Origin: Caryophanales bacterium UBA6769 | Lineage (GTDB): Bacteria; Bacillota; Bacilli; Bacillales; UBA6769 | Length of the DNA stretch: 5,421 nucleotides | Reading direction: 5' to 3' | Assembly (NCBI GenBank): GCA_002453275.1 | Contig: DKGN01000118.1 | Location: forward strand, 1 to 5,421 | In this document: positions 5,031-5,421 of the stretch, piece after piece | Position numbering within the stretch: position 1 is the first letter of the stretch | How the letters are laid out: each line of letters starts with the position of its first letter | Program-made: the position numbers and the translations under genes | Notes under the pieces: model-generated | Databases searched by the model: none | The model's input: the letters and a program-made list of their open reading frames with translations, nothing else | Told to the model about the DNA's origin: nothing

Positions 5031-5421
5031 ATGCTAACATTTGCTCCGAACCTATCAACATTGTTTACAGAAGTGCCTTTTATTGACAGATTTGCAAAGG
5101 CGAAAGAGGCTGGTTTTAAACATGTCGAATTTCAATTTCCATACGAAAATTCAGCCCATGATATTAAGGAAAAGGCAAGGAAATATAAATTACAAACCGT
5201 TCTTTTTAATCTTCCCGCAGGTAATTGGAGAGAAGGAGATCGGGGAATCGCCATTTTTGAAAACCGTCGCGAGGAGTTTCGGGAATCGGTTTTGACTGCA
5301 ATTGAGTATGCGCACGCATTGAATTGTTAAACGTTACATTGTATGGCTGGGTTGTTCCGGGGGAATTGACTAAAGCAGGATCGTGTTGAGGTGATAAATA
5401 AAAACTAAAAGTTTTCGCCAA
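5031..5421 (+). pseudogene. hyi: Hydroxypyruvate isomerase, 5' part, disrupted and cut by the window end
   Basis: The first 99 codons match hydroxypyruvate isomerase, a TIM-barrel enzyme of the xylose-isomerase-like family that converts hydroxypyruvate to tartronate semialdehyde (glyoxylate and glycerate metabolism). Marks are FAPNLSTLFTEVPF (3-16), the AGFKHVEFQFPYE strand, LFNLPAGNW and the DRGIAIFENRREEFR block. The ATG at 5031 has TGAGGAGG 9 bases upstream; a longer in-frame start at 4926 lacks support. The family is about 260 residues, but TAA at 5328-5330 stops the frame where a Lys or Arg codon is expected. Homology continues past it: TLHCMAG, then after a -1 shift near 5350 VVPGELTKA, then after a +1 shift near 5378 DRVEVINKN, a second TAA (5406-5408), and KFSP. 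So there are two nonsense codons and two compensating shifts in 100 bases. Genuine decay or poor sequence near a contig end are both possible. Confidence 0.75.

Noticed and set aside
5041..5295. Second plus-strand open frame inside hyi
   Set aside because: Out-of-frame shadow; the hyi frame matches its family throughout this interval.
5206..5421. Minus-strand open frame at the right end
   Set aside because: Antisense to hyi homology that continues to the last bases, with no start signal seen.
1..5421. CRISPR array, tRNA, rRNA or riboswitch
   Set aside because: No regularly spaced direct repeats, no tRNA cloverleaf or conserved rRNA segments, and no recognisable riboswitch core on either strand.

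Overview
The window looks like a low-GC, endospore-forming Firmicute of the Bacillaceae. It carries the spore-specific genes spoVAC, spoVAD and spoVAEb and a YhcN/YlaJ-type spore lipoprotein. It also has a mntR that retains every metal ligand of the Bacillus subtilis protein, strong GGAGG-type ribosome binding sites, and GTG and TTG starts.

Region 1 (1-105) has no gene. It holds a strong hairpin (30-55) that resembles the right-end palindrome of IS200/IS605-family elements, so the left edge may be the tail of such an element. Region 2 (106-3526) is a tight six-gene plus-strand operon: YhcN/YlaJ-like lipoprotein, spoVAC, spoVAD, spoVAEb, a small DUF1657 protein, and a membrane protein joining DUF421 to a C-terminal DUF1657 (the '2Duf' architecture). 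This is the order of the mobile spoVA2 (spoVA2mob) operon, known from high-heat-resistant spores of B. subtilis and relatives. The SpoVA proteins move dipicolinic acid (DPA) across the inner membrane of the forming and germinating spore. 2Duf raises wet-heat resistance and slows germination. The leading DUF1657 gene usual in that operon is not immediately upstream of the lipoprotein here.

Region 3 (3541-3978, minus) is mntR, the manganese-responsive repressor, convergent with the operon and only 14 bases from it. Region 4 (3979-4548) contains the mntR promoter, a probable decayed small gene (4209-4395, one stop and one frameshift), and a terminator hairpin. Region 5 (4549-4932, minus) is a small hotdog-fold (4HBT-type) acyl-CoA thioesterase. 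Region 6 (5031 to the window end, plus) is the start of a hydroxypyruvate isomerase (hyi) reading frame. Its first 99 codons are clean, but the last 100 bases carry two stops and two compensating frameshifts, so it is either a pseudogene or poor sequence at a contig end.

The main story is a spore heat-resistance and DPA-channel cassette of probable mobile origin next to ordinary chromosomal housekeeping genes. The system is not new in kind. Points worth a second look are the altered left boundary, the DUF1657 domain present in two adjacent genes, and the decaying sequence at both 4209-4395 and the right end.
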